Shown: positions 1 through 5,429, counted from the stretch's first letter. The stretch is DNA of 5,429 nucleotides from Agrobacterium fabrum (GCA_003241215.1 QFOL01000266.1:1-5429), one strand, 5' to 3'. The notes: a model not told the origin generated them from the letters alone. Translations and numbers: made by a program.

Positions 1-21
1 ATTCTTGAGCAGGCTTGCTGA

Positions 22-74
22 AGCTCCGCAGCGGCGCCCGGGAGGTATCCCGACACCGTAGCAATTACGGAGCT
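22..74 (+). other. Inverted repeats in the 5' leader of the BI-1 family gene
   Basis: An outer pair AGCTCCG (22-28) / CGGAGCT (68-74) encloses two small hairpins: CGGGA-GGTA-TCCCG (39-52) and CCGTA-GCAAT-TACGG (56-70). The second inner hairpin and the outer stem share bases 68-70, so the two folds compete. The ribosome-binding site at 79-84 lies just outside all of them. No known riboswitch class was recognised and no upstream promoter can be placed in the available sequence. It may be a structured leader or chance pairing. Confidence 0.3.
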
Positions 75-88
75 CAAAAGAGGAAACA

Positions 89-826
89 ATGGCTGACTTC
101 AATAACTACCAGAACCGCATGGCGCAGACCCGTGCACAGACTGGTGCGATGATCGATGAAGGTCTCCGCGCCTACATGCTCAAGGTTTATAACCTGATGG
201 CGCTGGCTCTGGTCATCACCGGCGTTGCAGCGTTCGGCACCTATACGCTTGCCGCTTCCAACCCGGCTTTCGCCCAGCTGCTTTATGCGTCGCCGCTGCG
301 CTGGGTTGTCATGCTGGCTCCGCTCGCACTGGTTTTCTTCCTTAGCTTCCGTATCCAGAACATGAGCGTTTCCGCCGCCCAGACGACCTTCTGGGTCTAC
401 GCGGCGCTGATGGGCGTCTCGCTGTCCTCAATCTTCCTGGTCTTCACCGGCCAGAGCATCGTGCAGACGTTCTTCGTGACCGCCGCCTCGTTCGGCGCGC
501 TCTCGCTTTATGGTTATACGACGAAGAAGGACCTTTCCGGTTTCGGTTCGTTCCTGATCATGGGTCTGTTCGGCCTGATCATCGCTTCCATCGTCAATAT
601 CTTCCTTGCATCTTCCGCGCTGCAGTTCGCGATTTCCGCGATCGGCGTGCTGATCTTCGCAGGCCTGACCGCCTACGACACCCAGAAGATCAAGGAAATG
701 TATTTCGATGCTGACGATGTCGCCGTGGCCGGCCGCAAGGCCATCATGGGCGCGCTGACGCTCTATCTCGACTTCATCAACCTCTTCACCTTCCTCCTGC
801 AGTTCCTCGGAAACCGCGACGACTAA
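89..826 (+). CDS. Bax inhibitor-1/YccA family inner-membrane protein
   Basis: This is a complete 245-residue integral membrane protein of the Bax inhibitor-1 (BI-1/TMBIM/YccA) family, the usual bacterial length being about 210-250. A polar N-terminus (1-27) is followed by about seven hydrophobic segments near residues 30-55, 70-88, 98-119, 122-142, 152-173, 178-196 and 217-240. The family signature GLTAYDTQKIK is at 192-202, and a second conserved stretch, LYLDFINLF, is at 225-233. D197 and D228 are probably the counterparts of the di-aspartyl pH sensor described for the calcium-leak channel BsYetJ (family knowledge; the alignment is my inference). Family members are calcium/proton leak channels or, like E. 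coli YccA, modulators of the FtsH protease; which applies here cannot be told from sequence. The ATG start is supported by an AGAGGA ribosome-binding site at 79-84. The gene appears monocistronic, with a terminator about 30 bases after the stop. No truncation or unusual residue is seen. Confidence 0.95.
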   Translation: MADFNNYQNRMAQTRAQTGAMIDEGLRAYMLKVYNLMALALVITGVAAFGTYTLAASNPAFAQLLYASPLRWVVMLAPLALVFFLSFRIQNMSVSAAQTTFWVYAALMGVSLSSIFLVFTGQSIVQTFFVTAASFGALSLYGYTTKKDLSGFGSFLIMGLFGLIIASIVNIFLASSALQFAISAIGVLIFAGLTAYDTQKIKEMYFDADDVAVAGRKAIMGALTLYLDFINLFTFLLQFLGNRDD

Positions 827-854
827 GGTTAAGGGTTCGATTGCCAGACATACG

Positions 855-880
855 AAAGGCGGCCCATCGGCCGCCTTTTT
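855..880 (+). terminator. Rho-independent terminator of the BI-1 family gene, possibly bidirectional
   Basis: A perfect 10-bp stem, AAAGGCGGCC (855-864) / GGCCGCCTTT (869-878), with a CATC loop runs into five T residues (876-880) and then ATTT. It begins about 30 bases after the BI-1 stop codon, the classical position. The convergent DUF2794 gene ends at 952 on the other strand. Read in that direction the same stem is followed by only three T residues, so it could serve both transcripts but is clearly stronger on the plus strand. Confidence 0.9.
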
Positions 881-951
881 ATTTGGGAAGATTCTTCACC
901 CTTATCCGCCAGAGCGTCCCGCGCCTGCGGGCAATCCGCTTCTGCGAAAGC

Positions 952-1344
952 TCATTCGATGAGCTTCAAAACCTTGTCGAAAACCTTGAGAACCTGCGGC
1001 AACTCATGCCCACGCTTGAGAATGCGGCCATCAGTATTCACCACGCAATAGGCGCCCTGTTTCGCCGCCAGCTTTGGGTTTTTCTCGATCCTGAAAAGCG
1101 GCATTTCACCTGAACGTTTAAAGACGGAAAACACCGCCTTTTCCTTCAGGTGATCGATGGCGTAGTCACGCCATTCGCCCTCTCCCACCATGCGGCCATA
1201 GATGCGCAGGATCGCATCCAGCTCGCGGCGGTGAAAGGTGACCGGCAAAGGGTCCTTGTTCTTTTTATATTCGCGGAGATCGATAACGGTGGAATTGTCA
1301 CGTGAAGCGGTCTGCACCTGCTGCACATCCGGTTGATCGGTCAT
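952..1344 (-). CDS. DUF2794 domain-containing protein, function unknown
   Basis: This is a complete 130-residue soluble, charged protein that I recognise as DUF2794, a small family conserved in Alphaproteobacteria with no assigned function. A variable, polar N-terminus (1-20) precedes the conserved body, which starts at VIDLREY (20-26) and includes the region from PVTFHRREL to IYGRMVGEGEWRDYAID (about 34-64), then PLFRIEKNP (81-89) and the C-terminal GHELPQVLKVF (112-122). There is no signal peptide, membrane segment or cysteine cluster; the only cysteine is in AYCVVN. The ATG is preceded by a strong GGAGG (complement of 1351-1355) with 6-base spacing, which fixes the start. The gene is convergent with the BI-1 family gene and downstream of a long non-coding region. 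Conservation together with a good ribosome-binding site makes it a real gene; no role can be inferred from the neighbours. Confidence 0.92.
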   Translation of the reverse strand: MTDQPDVQQVQTASRDNSTVIDLREYKKNKDPLPVTFHRRELDAILRIYGRMVGEGEWRDYAIDHLKEKAVFSVFKRSGEMPLFRIEKNPKLAAKQGAYCVVNTDGRILKRGHELPQVLKVFDKVLKLIE

Positions 1345-1378
1345 CCAATACCTCCGATTCCACCCAAATCATCCGTGT

Positions 1379-1407
1379 AGTGTGAGCCTGGGAAGGTGAA
1401 ATTGCAA
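1379..1407 (-). promoter_or_regulatory. Possible proximal promoter of the DUF2794 gene (weak)
   Basis: On the minus strand, TTGCAA (complement of 1402-1407) and CACACT (complement of 1379-1384) are 17 bases apart and end 34 bases before the DUF2794 ATG, giving a short leader with the GGAGG site. The -35 resembles the rhizobial CTTGAC type, but the -10 is a poor match to TATAAT or CTATAT. It is suggested by spacing and position only. Confidence 0.22.
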
Positions 1408-1555
1408 GTCTTTGCACCGGCATGGCGCACAGGACAGGGAATTCCGGGGCATGCCTGACGAGCCTTCGAATGGCAGCGGGATCACAAGGCAGCAACACCG
1501 AATGTCGCGCTAGTATCCCCCTGGAGCAAGTGCCAACAGCAAAAGCAGGGGTTAA

Positions 1556-1570
1556 AAATGGTAACCATTT
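1556..1570. repeat. Palindrome AAATGGTAACCATTT
   Basis: Two perfect 7-bp half-sites (AAATGGT / ACCATTT) surround a single central base. It is preceded by TTAA at 1552-1555, and the block loosely resembles alphaproteobacterial CtrA-type sites (TTAA-N7-TTAAC, TTAACCAT), but spacing and bases do not match exactly. It could be an operator half-buried in the DUF2794 leader. On the minus strand it is followed by further T residues, but the stem is too AT-rich and tight to be a convincing terminator. Confidence 0.4.
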
Positions 1571-1571
1571 A

Positions 1572-1596
1572 GGCAGCCATTTTCATATGGGCTGCC
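1572..1596. repeat. Inverted repeat GGCAGCC-N11-GGCTGCC
   Basis: The perfect 7-bp GC-rich arms at 1572-1578 and 1590-1596 are separated by an AT-rich 11-base centre that contains the candidate -10 hexamer described separately. It directly follows the palindrome at 1556-1570. It can be read as an operator or as an RNA hairpin; the sequence does not decide between them. Confidence 0.45.
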
Positions 1597-1609
1597 GTAT
1601 TTCGGTCAA
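1582..1609 (-). promoter_or_regulatory. Possible distal minus-strand promoter within an inverted repeat
   Basis: On the minus strand, TTGACC (complement of 1604-1609) and TATGAA (complement of 1582-1587) are spaced by 16 bases. This is a better sigma-70-like pair than the proximal candidate. The -10 hexamer lies between the arms of the repeat pair at 1572-1578 / 1590-1596, an arrangement often seen where a repressor overlaps a promoter. It would give DUF2794 a leader of roughly 230 bases, or could start a separate small RNA. No direct evidence of activity exists. Confidence 0.28.
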
Positions 1610-1671
1610 ACCATGGCCTGAATTGGGTGGAATAGTCCTATTGTCAATTGATGCCTAGGCACCAAGATGAC

Positions 1672-1721
1672 CCGGTCCGGTGCATTGACCCTTTACCCCC
1701 AGCCCCCAATGCCCGGACCGG
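1672..1721 (-). other. Long stem-loop after DUF1223 with a G-quadruplex motif in its loop
   Basis: The arms CCGGTCCGG (1672-1680) plus GCATTG (1682-1687) pair with CAATGC (1707-1712) plus CCGGACCGG (1713-1721). This gives 15 base pairs with a single bulged T at 1681 and a 19-base loop. On the minus strand, the strand of the DUF1223 transcript, the loop and one stem edge contain four G-runs of lengths 3, 5, 5 and 3 with short linkers (1689-1714), a textbook G-quadruplex pattern. The element starts 24 bases after the DUF1223 stop, where a terminator would be expected. However, no T-run follows it, so it is not a standard intrinsic terminator. It may stabilise a 3' end or act in factor-dependent termination (inference). 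Confidence 0.6.
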
Positions 1722-1744
1722 ATCTTCCATCGCCAGGTCGGCGA

Positions 1745-2485
1745 TTATGGCTTTTCATTTCCCAGCAAAATACTTGCACCGACGATTGCCGCGGGATCGC
1801 CGCTGGCATTGGCCGTCTGCAACAGCACGGCGCAGCCGCCCTTCTTCACCTTGGCCACCACGCTCGCCGGAAGCTTCACCGTCATCGGCGAACCATCCCA
1901 CATGCCGACCGTCTGCACGTCGTAGACGCTATGCCAGTAGGACATTTTTTTCCCCTGGTTTTCGCCCTTCTGCACATCGACCGTCTGCTCACGGGTGAAA
2001 TAGGCGACGACAACATCGGCCTTGCCGCTTCCGGCGCCAATATCGATCTCCACCTCATCACCGGCAAATTTCGACGAGACCGGCACGTTCAGCCCCTTGC
2101 CCTCGCGCTTGAACGCGTCGAGCCTGTCATAGATGCCGCGGACATCCGCGCCCTTGACGTGATCGCGGCCGTTCAGAATGGCCTGCGGCGTATAGACCCC
2201 GTTACGGCCCAGCGCCCGCATGTAACCATATTGCCGGTCGGTATTTTCCTTCGATGCCAGCGAATCGTTCCAGCCAAGATAGTTCCAGTAATCGACATGG
2301 TAGGAAAGACCGACGACATCGCCCTTCTGGATCATCTTGCGCAGGGCCTCATCGGCCGGTGGGCAGGATGAGCATCCCTGCGATGTGAACAATTCGACAA
2401 CGCCCTTCACGGCCTCCTGCGCCTGCGCGGAGGTGACGAGAAACGTGCCGAGAAGACATATCGACAGGGGGAATTTCAATGGCAT
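1745..2485 (-). CDS. DUF1223 secreted thioredoxin-like protein
   Basis: This is a 246-residue protein of the DUF1223 family, known from Proteobacteria and thought to have a thioredoxin-like fold; its biochemical role is not established. A signal peptide is evident: basic start MPLK, hydrophobic core 5-18, and AQA cleavage site after residue 22, so the mature protein should be periplasmic. The family hallmark ELFTSQGCSSCPPAD is at 31-45, with a CxxC pair C38/C41. Conserved stretches follow at SYHVDYWNYLGW (61-72) and GVYTPQAILNG (96-106), whose TP suggests the thioredoxin cis-proline. A further cysteine, C218, is near the C-terminus. The ATG at 2483-2485 was chosen because it has a ribosome-binding site and directly begins a signal peptide. 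The frame stays open upstream to a TTG at 2578, but that would bury the signal sequence. It lies downstream of acnA on the same strand, with a terminator between them. A redox or thiol function is plausible but unproven. Confidence 0.9.
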   Translation of the reverse strand: MPLKFPLSICLLGTFLVTSAQAQEAVKGVVELFTSQGCSSCPPADEALRKMIQKGDVVGLSYHVDYWNYLGWNDSLASKENTDRQYGYMRALGRNGVYTPQAILNGRDHVKGADVRGIYDRLDAFKREGKGLNVPVSSKFAGDEVEIDIGAGSGKADVVVAYFTREQTVDVQKGENQGKKMSYWHSVYDVQTVGMWDGSPMTVKLPASVVAKVKKGGCAVLLQTANASGDPAAIVGASILLGNEKP

Positions 2486-2493
2486 TACAAAAA

Positions 2494-2498
2494 CCTTT
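2494..2498 (-). promoter_or_regulatory. Ribosome-binding site of the DUF1223 gene
   Basis: AAAGG on the minus strand lies 8 bases before the ATG at 2483-2485 and is what decides this start over the in-frame TTG 31 codons upstream. It sits inside a weak 5-bp repeat, ACAAA / TTTGT (2487-2500), which could partly hide it in the mRNA. Confidence 0.6.
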
Positions 2499-2519
2499 GT
2501 CCGGAAGAGATCCAGACGA

Positions 2520-2545
2520 ATTGATGCGATCAATCCTGCCAGGAT
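2520..2545. repeat. Two overlapping palindromes in the DUF1223 leader
   Basis: ATTGAT-GCG-ATCAAT (2520-2534) and ATCCTG-C-CAGGAT (2533-2545) are both perfect 6-bp inverted repeats and share two bases. In RNA they would form two small adjacent hairpins, or one at the expense of the other, 35-60 bases before the DUF1223 start. They may be protein-binding sites or leader structure. The same bases would encode part of the in-frame N-terminal extension that I rejected. Confidence 0.35.
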
Positions 2546-2563
2546 GCAAACCGGAAAATAACG

Positions 2564-2582
2564 TCTATTGCCCTTCAATAGA
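2564..2582. repeat. Inverted repeat TCTATTG-N5-CAATAGA upstream of DUF1223
   Basis: Two perfect 7-bp half-sites are separated by CCCTT, giving a 19-bp operator-like symmetry about 80-100 bases upstream of the DUF1223 start. On the minus strand a TTGTCG hexamer lies further upstream, and the TCTATT of this repeat is 18 bases from it, so the repeat could overlap a -10 region. The regulator is unknown; the symmetry is real but its function is inferred. Confidence 0.4.
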
Positions 2583-2632
2583 AAGTCACGAAGGGGTGAG
2601 CGACAATCACAAAAAAAGAGACTTGAAACGAA

Positions 2633-2660
2633 AAGACGCCGGGATTTCTCCCGGCATCTT
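2633..2660 (-). terminator. Rho-independent terminator of acnA
   Basis: A perfect 7-bp GC-rich stem, GCCGGGA (2638-2644) / TCCCGGC (2649-2655), with a TTTC loop is extended, past one mismatch, by AAGA / TCTT pairs. Read on the minus strand it ends in CTTTTCG, with a further run of seven T residues about 20 bases on (2611-2617). It begins 15 bases after the acnA stop codon, so most acnA transcripts should end before DUF1223. Confidence 0.8.
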
Positions 2661-2674
2661 CGATTGTTGAAGCT

Positions 2675-5368
2675 TTATGCGGCCAGATCGCGAAGAACGG
2701 TCTGGAGAATGCCGCCATTGTTCATGTAGATCACTTCATCCAGCGTATCGATGCGGCAAAGAAGCGGAACTTCCTTCACCGAACCGTCGCTGTAGGTGAT
2801 CTTGGCGATCTTCTTTTCACGCGGCTTGATTTCACCTTCAAGACCATCGATCTCGACGATTTCGTCACCCTTGAGGTCGAGGCTCGCCCAGGTCGTGCCT
2901 TCCTCGAAAACGAAGGGAACGACGCCCATGCCGACGAGGTTCGAGCGGTGGATACGCTCGAAAGACTGCGCGATGACGGCCTTGACGCCGAGCAGGTTGG
3001 TGCCCTTCGCCGCCCAGTCGCGGGAAGAACCGTTACCATATTCGACACCGGCGAAGATGACGAGCGGGACGCCCTCCGCCTTGTATTTCATCGCCGCGTC
3101 ATAGATCGACATCTCTTCCTTGGACGGATAGTGGATGGTGTAGCCACCTTCCTTGCCGTTCGGGCCGAGCATGTGGTTGCGGATGCGGATATTGGCGAAG
3201 GTGCCGCGCATCATCACTTCATGGTTGCCGCGACGCGTGCCGTACTGGTTGAAGTCGGCAACCGCGACGCCATGCTCCGTCAGATAGGCGCCGGCAGGCG
3301 AAGCAGCCTTGATCGAACCGGCCGGGGAAATATGGTCGGTGGTGATCTTGTCGCCGAAGAGACCTAGGACGCGCGCGCCCTTGATGTTCTTGAGGCCCGA
3401 ACCCTTTTTGCCCATGCCGACGAAATAGGGCGGGTTCTGAACATAGGTAGACTGGTCGTCCCAGGCATAGGTCTGGCCCGGAGGAACCTGAACCGCCTGC
3501 CAATTCGCATCGCCCTTGAACACGTCGGCATACTTCGTTTCGTACAGTTCACGGGTGACATATTTCAGGATGAATTCCTGGATTTCCTTGGAGGTCGGCC
3601 AGATATCCTTGAGATAGACCGGGTTGCCGTTCTGGTCGTCGCCGATCGGCTCCTTGGTCAGGTCCTTCTGTACGGTGCCGGCAAGGGCATAGGCCACGAC
3701 GAGCGGCGGCGAGGCCAGATAGTTCGCCTGAACGTCGGGCGAAATACGACCCTCGAAGTTGCGGTTGCCGGAGAGGACACCTGATGTGATCAGGCCCTTG
3801 TCGTTGATCGTCTTGGAGATCGCCGGCGGCAGCGGGCCGGAGTTGCCGATGCAGGTCGTGCAGCCGAAACCGACGAGGTTGAAACCGATCGCGTCGAGAT
3901 CCTTCTGCAGACCGGATTTGTCGAGATATTCGGCAACAACCTGCGATCCGGGTGCGAGCGACGTCTTCACCCACGGCTTGGACTTCAGCCCCTTGGCGAC
4001 GGCGTTGCGGGCAAGAAGGCCAGCGGCGATAAGGACCGAGGGGTTGGAGGTGTTGGTGCAGGAGGTGATCGCGGCAATCGCCACATCGCCATGACCGAGA
4101 TCGAACTCCTCGCCTTCGACCGCATAACGGCTCGAAAGCTGGCCGGGCTTCTTGTAGTCGTTTTCAAGAGCCGTCGCGAAATTCGGTGCGATGGTTTCGA
4201 GCGGCAGGCGGCCTTCAGGACGCTTGGGGCCGGCCATCGACGGCACGACGTCGCCGAGGTCGAGTTCCAGCGTGTCGGTGAAGACGAGGTCAGAACCGTC
4301 GCCAGTGCGCCACATGTCCTGCGCCTTCGAATAGGCTTCGACGAGCGCGATACGATCCTTGGCACGACCGGACATGGTGAGGTAATTGATGGTTTCGCCA
4401 TCAACCGGGAAGAAGCCGCAGGTCGCGCCATATTCCGGGCCCATATTGCCGATGGTGGCACGGTCGGCCAGAGACATCGAATCGAGGCCGGGACCGAAGA
4501 ATTCGACAAATTTGGAGACAACGCCCTTCTTGCGCAGCATCTGCACCACGGTCAGCACGAGGTCGGTCGCGGTCACGCCTTCCTTGACCTTACCGGTCAG
4601 CTTGAAGCCGATAACCTCGGGCAGAAGCATGGAGACCGGCTGGCCGAGCATGGCCGCTTCAGCCTCGATGCCGCCAACGCCCCAGCCGAGAACGCCGAGA
4701 CCATTGATCATGGTCGTGTGCGAATCCGTGCCGACGCAGGTATCCGGGTAAGCGATCGTTTCGCCATCCTCTTCCTTCGTCCAGACGGTCTGGCCGAGAT
4801 ATTCGAGGTTGACCTGGTGACAGATGCCGGTACCTGGCGGAACCACACGGAAGTTCTTGAACGCCTGCTGGCCCCACTTCAGGAAGCGGTAACGCTCGCC
4901 GTTGCGCTCATATTCCAGCTCAACGTTGCGGGCAAAGGCGCTCGGCGTGCCGAATTCGTCGACGATGACCGAGTGGTCGATGACGAGATCGACGGGAACC
5001 AGCGGGTTGATCTTTTCCGGATCGCCGCCAAGCGCCTTGATGCCATCACGCATGGCGGCAAGGTCAACCACAGCGGGAACGCCGGTAAAGTCCTGCATCA
5101 GAACGCGGGCGGGGCGATAGGCGATTTCGGTTTCGGTCAGGCCCTTGTTGTTCAGCCATTCGGAAACCGCAAGGATATGCTCCTTGGTGACGGACTGGCC
5201 GTCCTCGAAACGCAGGAGGTTTTCGAGCAGAACCTTCATGGAATAGGGCAGCTTGGAAACGCCCTTCAGACCATTGGCCTCAGCCTTGGGAAGGCTGAAA
5301 TAGACGTAGTCCTTACCATCGACGGTAAGGACGGAACGACATTTGAAACTGTCGAGTGATTTGGGCAT
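2675..5368 (-). CDS. acnA: Aconitate hydratase A (aconitase)
   Basis: This complete 897-residue cytoplasmic aconitase of the AcnA/IRP1 type interconverts citrate and isocitrate through cis-aconitate in the TCA cycle, using a [4Fe-4S] cluster. The catalytic domains span about residues 60-565, with DSHTTMINGLGVLGWG at 215-230. The cluster ligands are C437 (in ITSCTNTSNPS) and C503/C506 (in GFGCTTCIGNSGPL), the same numbers as the ligands of human IRP1. The C-terminal swivel domain (about 665-825) carries GDKITTDHISPAG (672-684), the substrate-binding YGNGSSRDWAAKG (777-789) and RIHRSNLVGMGVVPF (805-819). Length is normal for the family and no key residue is missing. The ATG start is supported by the typical N-terminus MPKSLDSFKC, although the ribosome-binding site is only a weak GGGG (complement of 5378-5381). 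It is followed by its own terminator. In rhizobia this gene is often found beside cytochrome c maturation genes, which would lie beyond the right edge. Confidence 0.98.
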   Translation of the reverse strand: MPKSLDSFKCRSVLTVDGKDYVYFSLPKAEANGLKGVSKLPYSMKVLLENLLRFEDGQSVTKEHILAVSEWLNNKGLTETEIAYRPARVLMQDFTGVPAVVDLAAMRDGIKALGGDPEKINPLVPVDLVIDHSVIVDEFGTPSAFARNVELEYERNGERYRFLKWGQQAFKNFRVVPPGTGICHQVNLEYLGQTVWTKEEDGETIAYPDTCVGTDSHTTMINGLGVLGWGVGGIEAEAAMLGQPVSMLLPEVIGFKLTGKVKEGVTATDLVLTVVQMLRKKGVVSKFVEFFGPGLDSMSLADRATIGNMGPEYGATCGFFPVDGETINYLTMSGRAKDRIALVEAYSKAQDMWRTGDGSDLVFTDTLELDLGDVVPSMAGPKRPEGRLPLETIAPNFATALENDYKKPGQLSSRYAVEGEEFDLGHGDVAIAAITSCTNTSNPSVLIAAGLLARNAVAKGLKSKPWVKTSLAPGSQVVAEYLDKSGLQKDLDAIGFNLVGFGCTTCIGNSGPLPPAISKTINDKGLITSGVLSGNRNFEGRISPDVQANYLASPPLVVAYALAGTVQKDLTKEPIGDDQNGNPVYLKDIWPTSKEIQEFILKYVTRELYETKYADVFKGDANWQAVQVPPGQTYAWDDQSTYVQNPPYFVGMGKKGSGLKNIKGARVLGLFGDKITTDHISPAGSIKAASPAGAYLTEHGVAVADFNQYGTRRGNHEVMMRGTFANIRIRNHMLGPNGKEGGYTIHYPSKEEMSIYDAAMKYKAEGVPLVIFAGVEYGNGSSRDWAAKGTNLLGVKAVIAQSFERIHRSNLVGMGVVPFVFEEGTTWASLDLKGDEIVEIDGLEGEIKPREKKIAKITYSDGSVKEVPLLCRIDTLDEVIYMNNGGILQTVLRDLAA

Positions 5369-5429
5369 GGATAAAAACCCCGCTTACACTGATAGCCAAC
5401 ACGTTCGTGCGGACACCTATGCACTCATG
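5369..5429 (-). promoter_or_regulatory. Start of the acnA upstream region (incomplete)
   Basis: These 61 bases hold the acnA leader. A CTATCA hexamer on the minus strand (complement of 5390-5395) could be a rhizobial-type -10, and a small repeat, CACG-TT-CGTG (5400-5409), lies just upstream. No good -35 is visible and no iron-responsive operator is seen, but the region is cut by the window edge. Confidence 0.25.

Larger units (their letters stand above)
1345..1744. other. Non-coding intergenic region of about 400 bases with several inverted repeats
   Basis: No open frame here has a credible ribosome-binding site or protein-like composition. What it does hold is the DUF2794 ribosome-binding site (1351-1355) and weak promoter-like elements reading toward DUF2794. 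There is a palindrome AAATGGTAACCATTT (1556-1570), a 7-bp repeat pair (1572-1578 / 1590-1596), AATAG-TC-CTATT (1631-1642), the palindrome TGCCTAGGCA (1652-1661), and the long stem-loop at 1672-1721. DUF1223 ends at its right edge and DUF2794 starts at its left edge, both on the minus strand. It therefore combines a 3' region and a 5' region, and could also hold a small RNA. Confidence 0.6.

Noticed and set aside
1..61. The tail of an upstream gene ending at TAG 59-61
   Set aside because: One plus-strand frame is open for 19 codons to this stop, but the stretch is too short and unremarkable to tell from chance.
918..931. A small hairpin CCCGC-GCCT-GCGGG as a terminator for DUF2794
   Set aside because: The stem is only 5 bp and no T-run follows on the minus strand; the stem at 855-878 is the better candidate.
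841..1113. A 90-codon frame from TTG at 841 opposite the end of DUF2794
   Set aside because: It would start within bases next to the BI-1 terminator hairpin and read through it, and it is in antisense register with the DUF2794 gene.
1535..1550. A possible sigma-54 promoter, from TTGGCAC and TTGCT on the minus strand
   Set aside because: The two elements abut, whereas sigma-54 sites need about four to five bases between GGCAC and TTGC.
1422..1658. A 78-codon plus-strand frame in the intergenic gap
   Set aside because: No ribosome-binding site precedes the ATG, the translated product has no hydrophobic or domain pattern, and it runs across several inverted repeats.
1667..2371. A 234-codon open frame on the plus strand opposite DUF1223
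   Set aside because: It has the same antisense register as the DUF1223 gene, lacks a ribosome-binding site and has no recognisable domain; the minus-strand protein has a signal peptide and family motifs.
2486..2578. A 31-residue N-terminal extension of DUF1223 starting at a TTG
   Set aside because: It would place a second stretch before a clear signal peptide, and the ATG at 2483-2485 has its own AAAGG site at proper spacing.
4091..5359. A 422-codon open frame on the plus strand opposite acnA
   Set aside because: It is in exact codon register with acnA on the other strand. In that register its stops would correspond to TTA, CTA and TCA codons in acnA, which GC-rich genomes rarely use, so a long antisense frame is expected by chance. 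acnA is certain and the frame resembles no family I know.
5369..5429. An iron-responsive operator for acnA
   Set aside because: Rhizobial acnA can be iron-regulated, but no TGA-N9-TCA type or other recognisable symmetric iron box is present in the 61 bases available.

Overview
The window looks like chromosomal DNA of an alphaproteobacterium in the Rhizobiales, most probably Rhizobiaceae (Agrobacterium/Rhizobium-like). The basis is recognition of the protein families and their sequence style: a DUF2794 protein (a family known to me essentially from Alphaproteobacteria), a DUF1223 secreted protein, and a rhizobial-type AcnA. Codon use is that of a GC-rich genome. No mobile element, CRISPR array, tRNA or rRNA was seen.

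Layout. 1-88 is a leader with small inverted repeats. 89-826 (+) encodes a complete Bax-inhibitor-1/YccA-type seven-helix membrane protein, followed at 855-880 by a clear intrinsic terminator. 952-1344 (-) encodes a DUF2794 protein that converges on that terminator. 1345-1744 is a roughly 400-base stretch with no credible gene. It holds several inverted repeats, promoter-like elements and, near 1672-1721, a long stem-loop whose loop carries a G-quadruplex motif on the minus strand. 1745-2485 (-) encodes a secreted DUF1223 thioredoxin-like protein with a CxxC motif. 2486-2632 is its palindrome-rich upstream region. 2633-2660 is the terminator of acnA, and 2675-5368 (-) is the complete aconitase gene acnA. 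The last 61 bases are the start of the acnA upstream region.

How it fits together. These are housekeeping or general-physiology genes rather than an operon or a defence or mobile system. acnA supplies the TCA-cycle aconitase. The DUF1223 gene lies downstream on the same strand but is separated by a terminator and 189 bases, so it is probably transcribed separately. The BI-1 gene and the DUF2794 gene are convergent and may share one terminator. I found no convincing new multi-gene system. The parts that merit a second look are non-coding: the G-rich stem-loop, the palindromes upstream of DUF2794 and DUF1223, and the BI-1 leader.
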